A stretch of 64,000 nt of DNA from the NCBI RefSeq assembly GCF_017298635.1, contig NZ_CP071182.1:124001-188000 (forward strand), given 5' to 3'. The DNA comes from Paenalicyclobacillus mengziensis (lineage in GTDB: Bacteria > Bacillota > Bacilli > Alicyclobacillales > Alicyclobacillaceae). The first letter of the stretch is position 1; every line of letters starts with the position of its first letter. The translations under genes and the position numbers were made by a program. The notes below the pieces were generated by a model. The model ran no database searches. It was not told the DNA's origin and saw nothing but the letters and a program-made list of their open reading frames with translations. This document shows, piece by piece, positions 12,726 to 23,046 of the stretch.

Positions 12726-12770
12726 GGTTCCAATAGACAAGTGGTTCCAATAGACAAGTGGTTCCATGAA
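12726..12770. repeat. 17-bp direct repeat before the glycosyltransferase gene
   Basis: GGTTCCAATAGACAAGT occurs twice in tandem and is followed by a truncated third copy (GGTTCCATG). It lies 27 nt upstream of the glycosyltransferase start and could fall inside its promoter or leader. Nothing else is seen in the 358-nt upp-glycosyltransferase gap apart from the upp promoter. Confidence 0.8.
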
Positions 12771-12796
12771 ACAGCGGATGGAGGTGTAACGAGATA

Positions 12797-13960
12797 ATGA
12801 CTGGACTGTCCAAGTTGCTCGTGTTGTCGGCATCTTATGGTGCGGGCCACGAGCAGGCAGCCATTGCGGTTCGTGACGCCTTGTTGAAGATGAGCCCCGA
12901 GACGGACGTTCGGATTGTGGACTACATGCATCACGTCCATCCGACGCTCGACTCCATTGTGAAATACTGCTATCTCAAGAGTGTCAGGTACGCGCCGGCT
13001 CTTTATGGATGGTTCTACAAAGGCACCAGCCAGATTCCGCCGTCTTCCCTGATTCAGCGCCAACTGAACTCACTTGGCATTGAGGATTTGGCCGCTGAGC
13101 TTGAAACATACAATCCTGACGTGGTCTTCTCTACTTTTCCTACGCCAGCCGGAGTCGTTTCGTATCTCAGACAGCAAGGGCGTACCAACGTACCGAGTGC
13201 AACGGTCATCACCGATCACGCGATACACTCCCAGTGGATTCATCCGCAGACGGACATGTATTTCGTCGGATCGCAACACGTCAAAAACGGTCTGATGGCA
13301 CGCGGTATCCCTGGCGAGACTGTGCATGTCACGGGTATCCCGGTTCGGCCAGGGTTTTTACAGGCGTTCGACAAGGCGCAGCTATGTCAAAAGTACGGCC
13401 TGATGACCGATGTCCCAATCGTCCTCGTCATGGGTGGCGCCTACGGGGTGATGGGTGACATCCAGCAGATCTGCGAGGAGTTGTTCACGTACCCGCATCC
13501 CGTGCAGACACTGGTTGTAACCGGCCGCAACGAACGCATGGCCCAACAACTTTCGGAGTTGCTGCCGTCGGCCACGAATCCAGCGAAGGTCTTCGGCTAC
13601 GTCTCTGAGGTGTATGAGCTGATGGCCATCGCCGATCTCGTTTTAACCAAAGCCGGCGGCCTCACCATTTCCGAGGCTGTCGCGATGCAGTTGCCGATGC
13701 TTTTGTACCGGCCGATTCCGGGCCAGGAAGTGCAAAATGCGAAGTTCCTGGTGAGGTCCGGTGTGGCTGTCCTTGCTCGCAATCGCAAGCAGGTCAGTGA
13801 ACGTCTGCATGAACTGATTGTGGCCAACCCGGGGCGCATATCTGCGATGCGCCGTCGAACACTGCACGTGCGAAAACTAAACGCGGCAGAGAGCATCGCA
13901 GAAAAGTTACTTGACCTTGCAAGTTTCCGTAAAAACCGCGCCTACTATTCGTATCGTTAA
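12797..13960 (+). CDS. UgtP/MGDG-synthase-like glycosyltransferase (GT28)
   Basis: Probable membrane-associated UDP-sugar:diacylglycerol glycosyltransferase, family GT28. The 387 residues show the N-terminal LSASYGAGHEQAA acceptor loop, the central VFSTFPTPAGV and the C-terminal UDP-sugar motif LTKAGGLTISEAVAMQLP. The start ATG has a GGAGGTG site 9 nt upstream. It is followed on the same strand by an MFS transporter and a polysaccharide deacetylase, a grouping that resembles the Bacillus ykoN-ykoP-ykoQ neighbourhood and suggests an envelope role. Substrate (glucose or galactose, lipid acceptor) cannot be read from sequence. Confidence 0.85.
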   Translation: MTGLSKLLVLSASYGAGHEQAAIAVRDALLKMSPETDVRIVDYMHHVHPTLDSIVKYCYLKSVRYAPALYGWFYKGTSQIPPSSLIQRQLNSLGIEDLAAELETYNPDVVFSTFPTPAGVVSYLRQQGRTNVPSATVITDHAIHSQWIHPQTDMYFVGSQHVKNGLMARGIPGETVHVTGIPVRPGFLQAFDKAQLCQKYGLMTDVPIVLVMGGAYGVMGDIQQICEELFTYPHPVQTLVVTGRNERMAQQLSELLPSATNPAKVFGYVSEVYELMAIADLVLTKAGGLTISEAVAMQLPMLLYRPIPGQEVQNAKFLVRSGVAVLARNRKQVSERLHELIVANPGRISAMRRRTLHVRKLNAAESIAEKLLDLASFRKNRAYYSYR

Positions 13961-14050
13961 GCAATTGTTCGCTGTTCAGCACTTGCATAAGCGGCTAGAG
14001 GGACTGTGTCGTGGACAAACTATTCCCATCAGTACCAGAGGAGTGGTTCC

Positions 14051-15460
14051 GTGCCCAACACTGTCCCTCATGCACCGCGGCTCATCCGCCGATGGCTGGA
14101 ACCAGAGTTGTTTCAGCCATTTATTTTCGGCATTTTCGTGTGTCTGTCGCTGTCTGAGTTTGTACGTGGTGCGCTCATCTTGTCTCTGCTGCCAACGTAC
14201 GGACGATCCGTGTTGCACTTTGCCGTCGAATGGACTGCCCTTGCCCTTTCTCTGCAATACCTGGTGGACAATCTATCGCGAACCCCGTTCGGATGGCTGG
14301 TGGATAGGGTCGGTGAGCGGACCGTCCTTCTCATCGGCTTCTGCATCGCAACCGCATCCGTCTTTTGGATGATGCAGGCTGGCACCGTGGTCATGCTCAT
14401 TCTCAGCCTGTGCAGCTACGGCGTCGGTGCAAACGTGGTATGGCCTTCTGCGATGGCCGGCATCAGCCACTCGACGCCGGAGACAAAACGGGCGGCGTTC
14501 ATGAGTTACTTGTACATCTTCTGGCTCCTTGGCGCCGGTCTCGGACCGGTTGTCATCAACTTTCTCACCAGCGGTACGTACAGGCCGGCTTTTTGGTTCC
14601 TCCTCGGTGTGGAGGCCATGGGGTTTCTGACCGCCTTTGTGCTCGTGCGTGAACGAGGGTTGGTGCGTGAGCGAGGGTTGGTTCGTGAACGAGGAATGGT
14701 GCATGAACGACGAATGGTTGGTGAACAAGGTATGGTGGACCGCAGGATTTCACGCCCGGACGCAGCGGGAACTGCGTTTGGCATGGAGGCTGCACTTGAG
14801 CCAGGACTCATTCGGATGGACGCTGCGGCTCACCTCTACCCTCGTCATCGGAAGGCTCCAAACTGGTCTGAGATGTGGCAAAACATCAAACAGGTCGCTT
14901 TTTTATTTCCAGGCATGTTTGCGCAGACGTTCGCTGTGGCCTCCCTCATCCCGATTCTCTCGGTGTACGCGAATGCCGTATTACACCTGTCCGGGGCGAT
15001 GTACAGTATGGTTCTCGTCTCAGGCGGCGCCATTACCATCATTGGTCTCATCCCGACCGGCAAACTGGTGGATAGCATCGGCCCTCGCACACCCCTTGTG
15101 ATAGCCTTTCTTGTGACCGGACTCGGACTCGCCGCGTTTCCCTTCTTTCGAACATTGCCGTACACGTTTGCCCTTGTCTGTCTGTTTGGGTCGGCCTATT
15201 CGTTCATTCTTCCGGCTTGGAACGCAGTCCTCGACCGGTCGATTGACGAGGACAAAAAGGGCTCCCTGTGGGGTGTGTTTATGACGGTGGAAGGATTCGG
15301 ATCGGCGGCGGGTCCCTATATCGGCGGACTCCTGTGGGATAGGGTCGGGACGTTTGCTCCCTTCTGGGTCAGCGCAGGCGTCATTATCTTGATGGGACTC
15401 CTCTACATGGTGCTGCCGATTGAGCGAGGCTATCGCACGCGGGCTGTTCAGGCATCCTGA
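14051..15460 (+). CDS. MFS transporter with hexapeptide-repeat central loop
   Basis: Integral membrane transporter of the major facilitator superfamily, 469 residues and about 12 helices, with a GWLVDRVGERT loop between helices 2 and 3 that matches the MFS signature. The GTG at 14051 has an AGAGGAG site 7 nt upstream. The central cytoplasmic loop (about residues 198-229) contains five tandem hexapeptides of the VRERGL type, changing gradually to VHERRM and VGEQGM, from an 18-bp tandem DNA repeat at about 14640-14735. The substrate is unknown. It sits between the glycosyltransferase and the deacetylase, so export of an envelope precursor is possible. Confidence 0.85.
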   Translation: MPNTVPHAPRLIRRWLEPELFQPFIFGIFVCLSLSEFVRGALILSLLPTYGRSVLHFAVEWTALALSLQYLVDNLSRTPFGWLVDRVGERTVLLIGFCIATASVFWMMQAGTVVMLILSLCSYGVGANVVWPSAMAGISHSTPETKRAAFMSYLYIFWLLGAGLGPVVINFLTSGTYRPAFWFLLGVEAMGFLTAFVLVRERGLVRERGLVRERGMVHERRMVGEQGMVDRRISRPDAAGTAFGMEAALEPGLIRMDAAAHLYPRHRKAPNWSEMWQNIKQVAFLFPGMFAQTFAVASLIPILSVYANAVLHLSGAMYSMVLVSGGAITIIGLIPTGKLVDSIGPRTPLVIAFLVTGLGLAAFPFFRTLPYTFALVCLFGSAYSFILPAWNAVLDRSIDEDKKGSLWGVFMTVEGFGSAAGPYIGGLLWDRVGTFAPFWVSAGVIILMGLLYMVLPIERGYRTRAVQAS

Positions 15461-15554
15461 CCACACTCGCAGGTTGCAAGGAACACAAGCTTGCAATCTG
15501 CCCCCTGTCCCCTACAATTTGAAACAGAGAAATGTTTCGAATGGGGTGGACACT

Positions 15555-17123
15555 GTGGGTGACGTGATAACTGGACTCGTGATTGCCGGAGTTGTAATCA
15601 TCCTCTTCGCACTTTATACCTTTCTACCGGAGCTCCTCTTTCACGTCTGGCATATTGGCACCCTCTACCACGGTGCGCCTGGTCCGCGCCGGGTCGCACT
15701 GACCTTTGACGATGGTCCTGATGAGCGCTACACCCCCGAAGTCCTACAAATTCTTCACGATCTCGACGTGAAAGCAACCTTCTTTCTCGTCGCAAAGCGC
15801 GCCGAAGTGCATCCCGAATTGGTGCGGCTCATCGTGGAGGGGGGGCACGACATCGGATCGCACAGTTATCAACATCGCCATCACTGGTCCCGCCTCCCCT
15901 TTTCCACCTGGCGTGACATCCGCCATGGCAAAGAGACCTTGGAGAGGCTGTCTGGCCGGCCGATCCGCTTTTACCGCCCACCCTGGGGGGCCTTCAACTG
16001 GTTTACGCGACTGGCGTGCACGTCACTCGGACTGACACCAACCTTGTGGTCGGCGCGGGCGATGGACTGGTTTCCCGGCTCTTACGCCAAAGAAGAGGAA
16101 GACAGGATTGTGCGCGCCGCGCACCCTGGAGCCATCGTGCTCTGCCACGACGCCGGTGGTGCTGAGGGCGCCCCGACGAACACCATGACGGCGCTGCCGG
16201 GTGCGATTCACCGCCTGCGCCAGCTCGGATTTGAGTTTGCGACGGTCAGCCAGATGGCACAGGAGTGGGCGGATCATCAAAAACAGGCACATCAGTTGTA
16301 TCACGGTTACCCAGCCCCTCGCCGGGCGTTGATTGGCCTGTGGTCGGTGGTGGAGTTTGTGTTTGCACGGTGGTTTCACCTGCAGGGGGTCAACGAGATC
16401 TTCCGCATCAACCGCACCGTTTGGCATCACGGTCCGCGATACGCGGCCGAGGGCGAGGATGCTGCCGCCGGGGCGGGCAGTGCGGCGGCGGCGGCGGCAG
16501 GCACGGGCAGTGCGGGCAGTGCGGGCAGTGCGGGCCCGGACAGTGCGGCCGCAGGCGCGGGCAGCGCCGGGGCGGCGGCAGGCGCAGGCGTGGAGGCTGT
16601 GCCAGGCAGCCCTGCGAGGGCGGCGGCGGCAAACGCCGGGAGGACCCCTTCCCTTATCGTGCGTGATGGAGCACCCGCCCTCGAGCTGCACTTCCGCAAC
16701 GAGACCCTAATCGCCATCTCGTCGGCAGCGGATCACCGCGCGCTTGTCCGGGGCCTACGACAAGCCAAGGACGGGTTGCGGGACATCGCACGCATGCTGC
16801 TCTACCACCCGGACTACGCGGACATTGAAGTGATTGCGGCTCCGACCCTGATGAACCGCGGAATTGAAATGCTCGGGTTCCACGTCGAAGACTTGCCGAA
16901 GACACGCGAGAACCTCCGTCTGCAGCGGTACATCCGCTTCCTCATGGGGATGTATCACCCGGAAGGCTTCCGCCGTTTGCGTGAAGGCACACGCGAACTG
17001 CAGATGAAGTTAGTCTGGATGACACGCGAGGAACTGGCGGCGCGGACAGGGTTGGCGACAAAAGCAGGCGGGGCTGATTCAGAACCGGGCTCCGCCGCAG
17101 AACGGGCACCAGAGAGAGCGTAG
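15555..17123 (+). CDS. Membrane-anchored polysaccharide deacetylase with C-terminal domain
   Basis: Probably removes acetyl groups from a wall or surface polysaccharide outside the membrane. One transmembrane helix (about residues 5-25) precedes a NodB domain with the metal and catalytic motifs FDDGPD (51-56), HSYQH (103-107), RPPWG (141-145), DWFPG, and VLCHD (His198). A second domain of roughly 200 residues follows, resembling the extra domain of Bacillus YkoP-like proteins; it is split by a long Ala/Gly/Ser insert (about residues 296-362, DNA 16443-16640). The GTG at 15555 with GGGGTGG upstream is the best start. The longer frame would overlap the MFS gene. Confidence 0.85.
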   Translation: MGDVITGLVIAGVVIILFALYTFLPELLFHVWHIGTLYHGAPGPRRVALTFDDGPDERYTPEVLQILHDLDVKATFFLVAKRAEVHPELVRLIVEGGHDIGSHSYQHRHHWSRLPFSTWRDIRHGKETLERLSGRPIRFYRPPWGAFNWFTRLACTSLGLTPTLWSARAMDWFPGSYAKEEEDRIVRAAHPGAIVLCHDAGGAEGAPTNTMTALPGAIHRLRQLGFEFATVSQMAQEWADHQKQAHQLYHGYPAPRRALIGLWSVVEFVFARWFHLQGVNEIFRINRTVWHHGPRYAAEGEDAAAGAGSAAAAAAGTGSAGSAGSAGPDSAAAGAGSAGAAAGAGVEAVPGSPARAAAANAGRTPSLIVRDGAPALELHFRNETLIAISSAADHRALVRGLRQAKDGLRDIARMLLYHPDYADIEVIAAPTLMNRGIEMLGFHVEDLPKTRENLRLQRYIRFLMGMYHPEGFRRLREGTRELQMKLVWMTREELAARTGLATKAGGADSEPGSAAERAPERA

Positions 17124-17203
17124 GGGTGGATGGCGGACGGGTGTGCGGACACGGACGGGTGTGGAGTAACAGGGGGATAGTCGGATTACGACCTGTCAAA
17201 ATT

Positions 17204-17427
17204 GATAACGCGTCGAGAACGCGTTATTTCCGCGCTTACTGTGACCTAGGGACTAAAATAACGCGCCCAGAACGCGTTATCGACCGATCCGATAAAATAA
17301 CGCCTTCACAACGCGCTATTTTGACCTAATCTCCAACCCAAAATTTGATAACGCGTTTTTGACGCGTTATTTCACCTAGTTTTCAACACCCCAACCCAGA
17401 ATAGCGCGTTCTGGGCGCGTTATTGGC
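17204..17427. repeat. Pentapalindrome cluster 2
   Basis: Five AATAACGCG/CGCGTTATT palindromes start at 17204, 17257, 17296, 17347 and 17400 (spacing 53-39-51-53) in the gap between the convergent deacetylase and HAD phosphatase genes. The third interval is about one helical turn longer than in the other clusters. No gene or U-tract is present. Confidence 0.92.
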
Positions 17428-17438
17428 TTTTTTGGTGT

Positions 17439-18194
17439 TTACTTTGCCAGCGAGGCGATGGCATCCATCAAGGCCAGCGGCCTGTCAACGATGTCGTCTG
17501 CCCCGGCGTTTTGCAACTCCTCGCGCGATCCGAACCCGTACGTAACGCCCACCGTTCGCAGTCCCCACTTCTTGCCGCCGACGATGTCATACTTGCGGTC
17601 GCCGACCATCACCACAAAAGTCGAACTTGCGAAGGAAGCGGCTCGTCCGGCGGATACACCGGCCTCTGCCAAGGCCACTCCCGCCCCATGGCCGACACGA
17701 GTCCCCGCTGCGGCCGAACCATCCATGACACTGGCCTCCGCCAATGCCACTCCGATGACCTCAGCCTTGTCTTCGCGTGTCCCATCAAGGTTGCTGCCGA
17801 TGACGACGGAAAAGGCGTCACGCAGACCAAAGTGCGTTAGGATTCGCTCGGCGAACACCGTCGGTTTCGAGGTCGCAAGCCCAATCATATAGCCGTCGTC
17901 TTGGAGAGCCGAGAGGACATCAGGAATCCCCGGGAAGACTTCGTTCTGGCGCCATCCAATCGGATCGAAATACTCGCGATAATAGGTGACTGCCTTGTTC
18001 GCATCTTCCTCAGAGAAGCCGTACTCATGTGTGAACGACTCGCGCAGTGGCGGTCCAATGAACGATTCGAGCTTGGTCAGGTTGGGTTCATGAATGCCGA
18101 ACTTGTTGAGCGCGTGCTGCACGCCAGACGTAATGCCAAGTTTGGGGTTGGTGAGGGTACCATCAAGATCGAATAGGACAAGCCGTTTAGACAT
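17439..18194 (-). CDS. HAD-family phosphatase (phosphoglycolate phosphatase-like)
   Basis: Haloacid dehalogenase superfamily hydrolase, 251 residues. Motif I is FDLDGTLTNP, motif II is ATSKPT, and motif III/IV is VVMVGDRKYDIVGGKKWG. The alpha-helical cap near residues 15-90 places it with the Gph/PhnX-like group. About 35 residues between motif II and the final motif are Ala/Gly-rich and contain a duplicated VALAEA block, so the protein is longer than the usual 215-220 residues. The start ATG has CAGGAG upstream. The substrate is not known. Confidence 0.85.
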   Translation of the reverse strand: MSKRLVLFDLDGTLTNPKLGITSGVQHALNKFGIHEPNLTKLESFIGPPLRESFTHEYGFSEEDANKAVTYYREYFDPIGWRQNEVFPGIPDVLSALQDDGYMIGLATSKPTVFAERILTHFGLRDAFSVVIGSNLDGTREDKAEVIGVALAEASVMDGSAAAGTRVGHGAGVALAEAGVSAGRAASFASSTFVVMVGDRKYDIVGGKKWGLRTVGVTYGFGSREELQNAGADDIVDRPLALMDAIASLAK

Positions 18195-18230
18195 GACTAC
18201 ACTCCTGTTCTCAGTGACTGCGCTTGCGCT

Positions 18231-18310
18231 CTCAATGACTACCTTGCGTCCTCAATGACTACCTTGCGTCCTCAATGACTACCTTGCGTCCTCAATGACT
18301 ACCTTGACGT
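18231..18310. repeat. 20-bp tandem repeat
   Basis: Four head-to-tail copies of CTCAATGACTACCTTGCGTC lie between glyA and the HAD gene, the last copy degraded. The 282-nt gap otherwise shows no gene. Confidence 0.9.
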
Positions 18311-18476
18311 TCTCGAAACGCAACGCGAGCCCGGAAAAGTTCCGGACTCATCGCGATGGGTGCATGTTTCCAGTGGGTGCCAAGCGTTTGCCGAGCCCCC
18401 GCTCGTAGCTATCCGGCCGGGGTGCAACCACGACGGCCGGGAGTTCCGGGTCCTGGAAAAGGCGCAAGCTTCGATC

Positions 18477-19733
<1,257 letters not shown>

Positions 19734-19807
19734 CCGACATCCGCCTCCCAAAATAAAACCTTCATAGAAAACCAATTTCAGCGGCCCATATGGACCCCTA
19801 ACCCTCA

Positions 19808-20419
19808 TCAAGTTAGGCCCAGACGTTCCCGAAATACTTTCTCATCATACACCGCTCGCGATCCGCCAATCAGCGGCGGCCTCGTCCTCGCCATCGTCAG
19901 GTGAGCCTGTCCGATGTCACGCCGACGGCCCCGTACGGGAACGACCACTCGCTTCAGGTGCATGCCGATGAGCGTGTCACCAATATCCATTCCGGCATCG
20001 GCCGAGATGGATTCCACGAGGCAGGCATCCTGCAGTTGCAGATAAGCGCTCGCAGCCATCGCTCCGCCAGCACCAGGCACCGGTCGGGCCATCACTTCCT
20101 GGAGGCCGCGCTGCGCCACGATGGACTTTCTCACCACCAAGGCCCGGTTGAGGTGTTCGCAGCACTGAAAAGCCATGTCACAGCCTGCATTTCGGGCGAA
20201 TTGAATCACTTCCCTCGCGATGACTTCGCCGACGGCGAGGGATGTCGCTGTGCCGATAGGCTTGCCGACCACCTCACTGGTCGACCCACCCACCACGAGC
20301 AGGCCGCCTGGGCCAAGATGGGCCTGCTCCTGCAAGTCTGCCAGCGACTCGCGCAGCTGTGCTGCGACCTTCTCGAGGTCCACTTGCGCATCCACATCGG
20401 GTGCGTCTCGCCGGCTCAA
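19808..20419 (-). CDS. ywlG: UPF0340 family protein (YwlG-like)
   Basis: Member of the TIGR01440/UPF0340 family, 203 residues, of unknown biochemical function. Conserved features are [13 protein letters not shown] near the N-terminus, [13 protein letters not shown] in the middle and [24 protein letters not shown]. The start is TTG at 20417-20419, overlapping the rpiB stop (TTGA). Its constant place between rpiB and glyA is the main clue. Confidence 0.9.
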   Translation of the reverse strand: MSRRDAPDVDAQVDLEKVAAQLRESLADLQEQAHLGPGGLLVVGGSTSEVVGKPIGTATSLAVGEVIAREVIQFARNAGCDMAFQCCEHLNRALVVRKSIVAQRGLQEVMARPVPGAGGAMAASAYLQLQDACLVESISADAGMDIGDTLIGMHLKRVVVPVRGRRRDIGQAHLTMARTRPPLIGGSRAVYDEKVFRERLGLT

Positions 20420-20865
20420 TTTACCCAGGCTTCTTCCAGGGCCGTCATCTTGTCCACCCGGCGCTGATGCCGTCCGCCTTCAAATTCTGTCGCGAGCCAT
20501 GCCTTCAGAACCTCGGCCGCGACTCCAGGTCCAACGACGCGCTCGCCCATAGTCAGGACGTTGGCGTCGTTGTGCATCCGGGCCATCTTCGCGGAGAAGA
20601 CATCGTGTGCGGTGACCGCCCGTATGCCACGAACCTTGTTTGCCGTGATGGCCATGCCAAGGCCCGTTCCGCAAATCAGGACGCCCTGTTCGTACTTGCC
20701 TTCTGCGACGCCCTCGGCCACTTTCTTCCCGTAATCCGGGTAGTCGACGGACTTCTCGTCAAATGTACCGAGATCGTCGAACTCTACGTTCAACTCTTTG
20801 AGCGTTTCGAGGAGTTGTTGTTTGAGGTGAAATCCGGCGTGATCGCTTGCAATCGCTAATTTCAC
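20416..20865 (-). CDS. rpiB: Ribose-5-phosphate isomerase B
   Basis: Interconverts ribose 5-phosphate and ribulose 5-phosphate. The 149 residues contain the N-terminal IASDHAGF, the catalytic cysteine segment GVLICGTGLGMAI and NDANVLTMGERVVG. The GTG start (20863-20865) overlaps the ywlE stop by 4 nt and has an AGGGGG site. It overlaps ywlG by 4 nt downstream. Confidence 0.96.
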   Translation of the reverse strand: MKLAIASDHAGFHLKQQLLETLKELNVEFDDLGTFDEKSVDYPDYGKKVAEGVAEGKYEQGVLICGTGLGMAITANKVRGIRAVTAHDVFSAKMARMHNDANVLTMGERVVGPGVAAEVLKAWLATEFEGGRHQRRVDKMTALEEAWVN

Positions 20866-21542
20866 GATGTTGTACCCCCTTCTCCCGAGGACGCTTGGTT
20901 GTCTTCGTCCCCCGTGTTGCTCGTTTTGTCAGGATGCTGATGATGCTGTGAGCCAGGATGGTCCTCGTGCTGTGGGTCCACCTGCTGTGGGTCCGCCTGC
21001 TTCGCGTCTGCGTGCTTCGCGTCTGCGCGTGCTGAATGCCGCTCGTCCGCAGCAGGGGCTTGCATGAGTTCTTGAAACAGATTTTCGAGCGCCGCCTCGA
21101 TGTCCTGGGCGGCCTGTTCGTAGGCTTCGTCGGATCCGCCGAACGGATCGGCAATGTCACGGACCCCTCCATGGCGACTGCGTGCGTGTCGATGACTGTC
21201 GTCCGAATGAGGCAAATAGGCACCGAGACTGTGGATCTTAAGAGCCAATTTTGGGTATTGGCGTTTGAGCTCACGTGTGTGACTGTTGGTCATGCAAAGA
21301 ATGACATCGGCCGATTCTACGATGTCCTGGCGTATCATCGTGGATCGGTGCTTGGGCAATGGAATGTGACGCCTTGTCAAGGCTTGAGCAGACAACGCTG
21401 ACATCGGCAACCCTTCAGCAGCCCCCAGACCTGCTGAAGACACAGTCCAAGGCAGGTTAAGCTCTGCGATCTTGGCCCGTGCCATAGCAGCCGCCATGGG
21501 ACTGCGACAGGTGTTGCCCGTGCAAACAAACAGCAGATGCAC
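20862..21542 (-). CDS. ywlE: Low-molecular-weight protein arginine phosphatase with extended tail
   Basis: Probably removes phosphate from phosphoarginine marked by McsB kinase. The P-loop is VCTGNTCRSPM at the N-terminus; a threonine in the CTGNTCRS loop is typical of arginine-specific YwlE rather than tyrosine phosphatases. The general acid region is DIADPFGGS. The catalytic domain spans about 155 residues; a further 70-residue hydrophilic tail rich in Ala, Asp, His and Gln (repeats such as ADAKHADAKQADPQQ) is absent from Bacillus YwlE. The GTG at 21540-21542 with GGGAGG upstream fits the family start. Confidence 0.9.
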   Translation of the reverse strand: MHLLFVCTGNTCRSPMAAAMARAKIAELNLPWTVSSAGLGAAEGLPMSALSAQALTRRHIPLPKHRSTMIRQDIVESADVILCMTNSHTRELKRQYPKLALKIHSLGAYLPHSDDSHRHARSRHGGVRDIADPFGGSDEAYEQAAQDIEAALENLFQELMQAPAADERHSARADAKHADAKQADPQQVDPQHEDHPGSQHHQHPDKTSNTGDEDNQASSGEGGTTS

Positions 21543-22345
21543 GTTCGCCGCCTCCCATCTAAACGGAACGCGCGGTCTCCCGCCCATGTTCCGGATGCTC
21601 ATGTCAATCCAATGACTAGATCAAAGCAGGTTTTCATCAACACAGGTTTTCATCAACAATCAACAATGGTAACCAGTACGTGTGAAGCCGGTTGAGTCTC
21701 GCTTACGAACTGCGGGTGCGCAAGGGAGCGCCGATGATGTATTCTCTCTCGTCAGTATATCCTTTCAGTTCAAGTTCCCCAAGCCTTAGAGTTCACGTCG
21801 TCGGGGGAAAATAGTCTCTCTGTCTCAGGTGCGCGTGAGTTTTTACGCGCGCAGGCGGAGCGAAGAGGGGCCAGCCGGGTGCGAAGGGGCCAGCCGGGTG
21901 CGAAGGGCCTCCAGCCGGGCGCGAAGGGCCTCCAGCCCGGTGCGAAGGGGGCCGGACGCAAAATAACGCTTCGTGAACGCGCTATTCTGTGCGTACCCCG
22001 CCACACAGCTAAAAAATAGCGTGTTCTAGATGCGTTAAGGTCTCACCCCCGATAAATAAAGCGCTGTGGAAGCGTTATTAAAATCAAAAAGGAGGATAAC
22101 GCGCTGGGAGCGCGTTATTTCCACTTGACTCGTCTGTTGCTACAGGAATAGCGCGTTTGCAGCTCGCTATCGAAAATTAAAAGGAGCGACTAGCGCTGGA
22201 GAACGATGGCGGACTGTCGATGAACGAAAAAATGGCGGACGACGGGAGACTGCCGATGAGTCAACGATGGCGGACTGTCAGTGAAGGGGCGGCTCCGGGG
22301 TGGGCGTCCTGTGAACGTGTGTCGAGATCGGAAAGAACTCCCCCC
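21543..22345. repeat. ywlE-mntP gap: G/C-rich minisatellite and pentapalindrome cluster 3
   Basis: This 803-nt gap has no convincing gene. At 21850-21956 an 18-22 bp unit based on GCCAGCCGGGTGCGAAGGG repeats about five times. Pentapalindrome cluster 3 follows with starts at 21962, 22015, 22055, 22095 and 22147 (spacing 53-40-40-52). Next, at about 22205-22285, ATGGCGGACTGTC repeats loosely three times. Confidence 0.85.
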
Positions 22346-22909
22346 TTACGCCAGTAAGAAGTAAAACCCGTAGCCTATCAAGATAATCGCGCCCAGCACT
22401 TCCCCGTACACCCCGGCCATCCGATTCACTCGGCGCCCTACAACCAACCCTGCTCCGCACATGACCATGCCAAAAAATCCGAATGTCGCAGCTGCAACCA
22501 ACCCGAATGCGGTACTACGCAATCCGAGGCTAAACCCCACAGACAGGGCGTCAATGGACACGCCGATGCCAAACAGGAGCAGTCCCATATATGTGGCATT
22601 AAAGGATCCGTCATCGTCATCCTTGCCTAAGACAGTCGAAAGCAGCGTGTGCAGGCCGAGTCCAAACAGCAGGAATGCCCCAAACCATCTGGCAAGTTTC
22701 CCGAGTACGTCCTGCAGCAGGATGCCTGTATAGATGCCCATCAACGTAAGAACAATATGAAAAAATCCAATGGCCAAACACAAAAAAATTGCCCGCTGCC
22801 GGGTGATTCCCTTGAGGCCAATGCCGATGGCCAACGAGAACGCGTCCATGCCGAGGGCGAAGGCCATCATGAGAATCTCGATAATGTCATCCAGATGATT
22901 CGCCAGCAA
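22346..22909 (-). CDS. mntP: Manganese efflux pump MntP
   Basis: Six-helix membrane protein that exports Mn2+. Conserved acidic helix motifs are FALGMDAFSLAIGIG in helix 1 and GIGVSIDALSVGFSLG in helix 4, each carrying an Asp needed in the family. A TTG at 22907-22909 with GGGGGA upstream gives 187 residues (Bacillus YwlD is about 185); an upstream extension adds 29 unrelated residues. No Mn riboswitch is visible upstream. It lies between sua5 and ywlE as in Bacillus subtilis. Confidence 0.9.
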   Translation of the reverse strand: MLANHLDDIIEILMMAFALGMDAFSLAIGIGLKGITRQRAIFLCLAIGFFHIVLTLMGIYTGILLQDVLGKLARWFGAFLLFGLGLHTLLSTVLGKDDDDGSFNATYMGLLLFGIGVSIDALSVGFSLGLRSTAFGLVAAATFGFFGMVMCGAGLVVGRRVNRMAGVYGEVLGAIILIGYGFYFLLA

Positions 22910-23046
22910 CTTGCGTCCCCCTTTTTGGATGCCTATCCACACTCTATGCGCTTGTCCGTTGGGACATGATTCACACGAGCGGGACTGCCTAGGCAAGACA
23001 GGCGGAGGGTAGCAAGTCTACACAACATCATGATGGGCGGGCACGG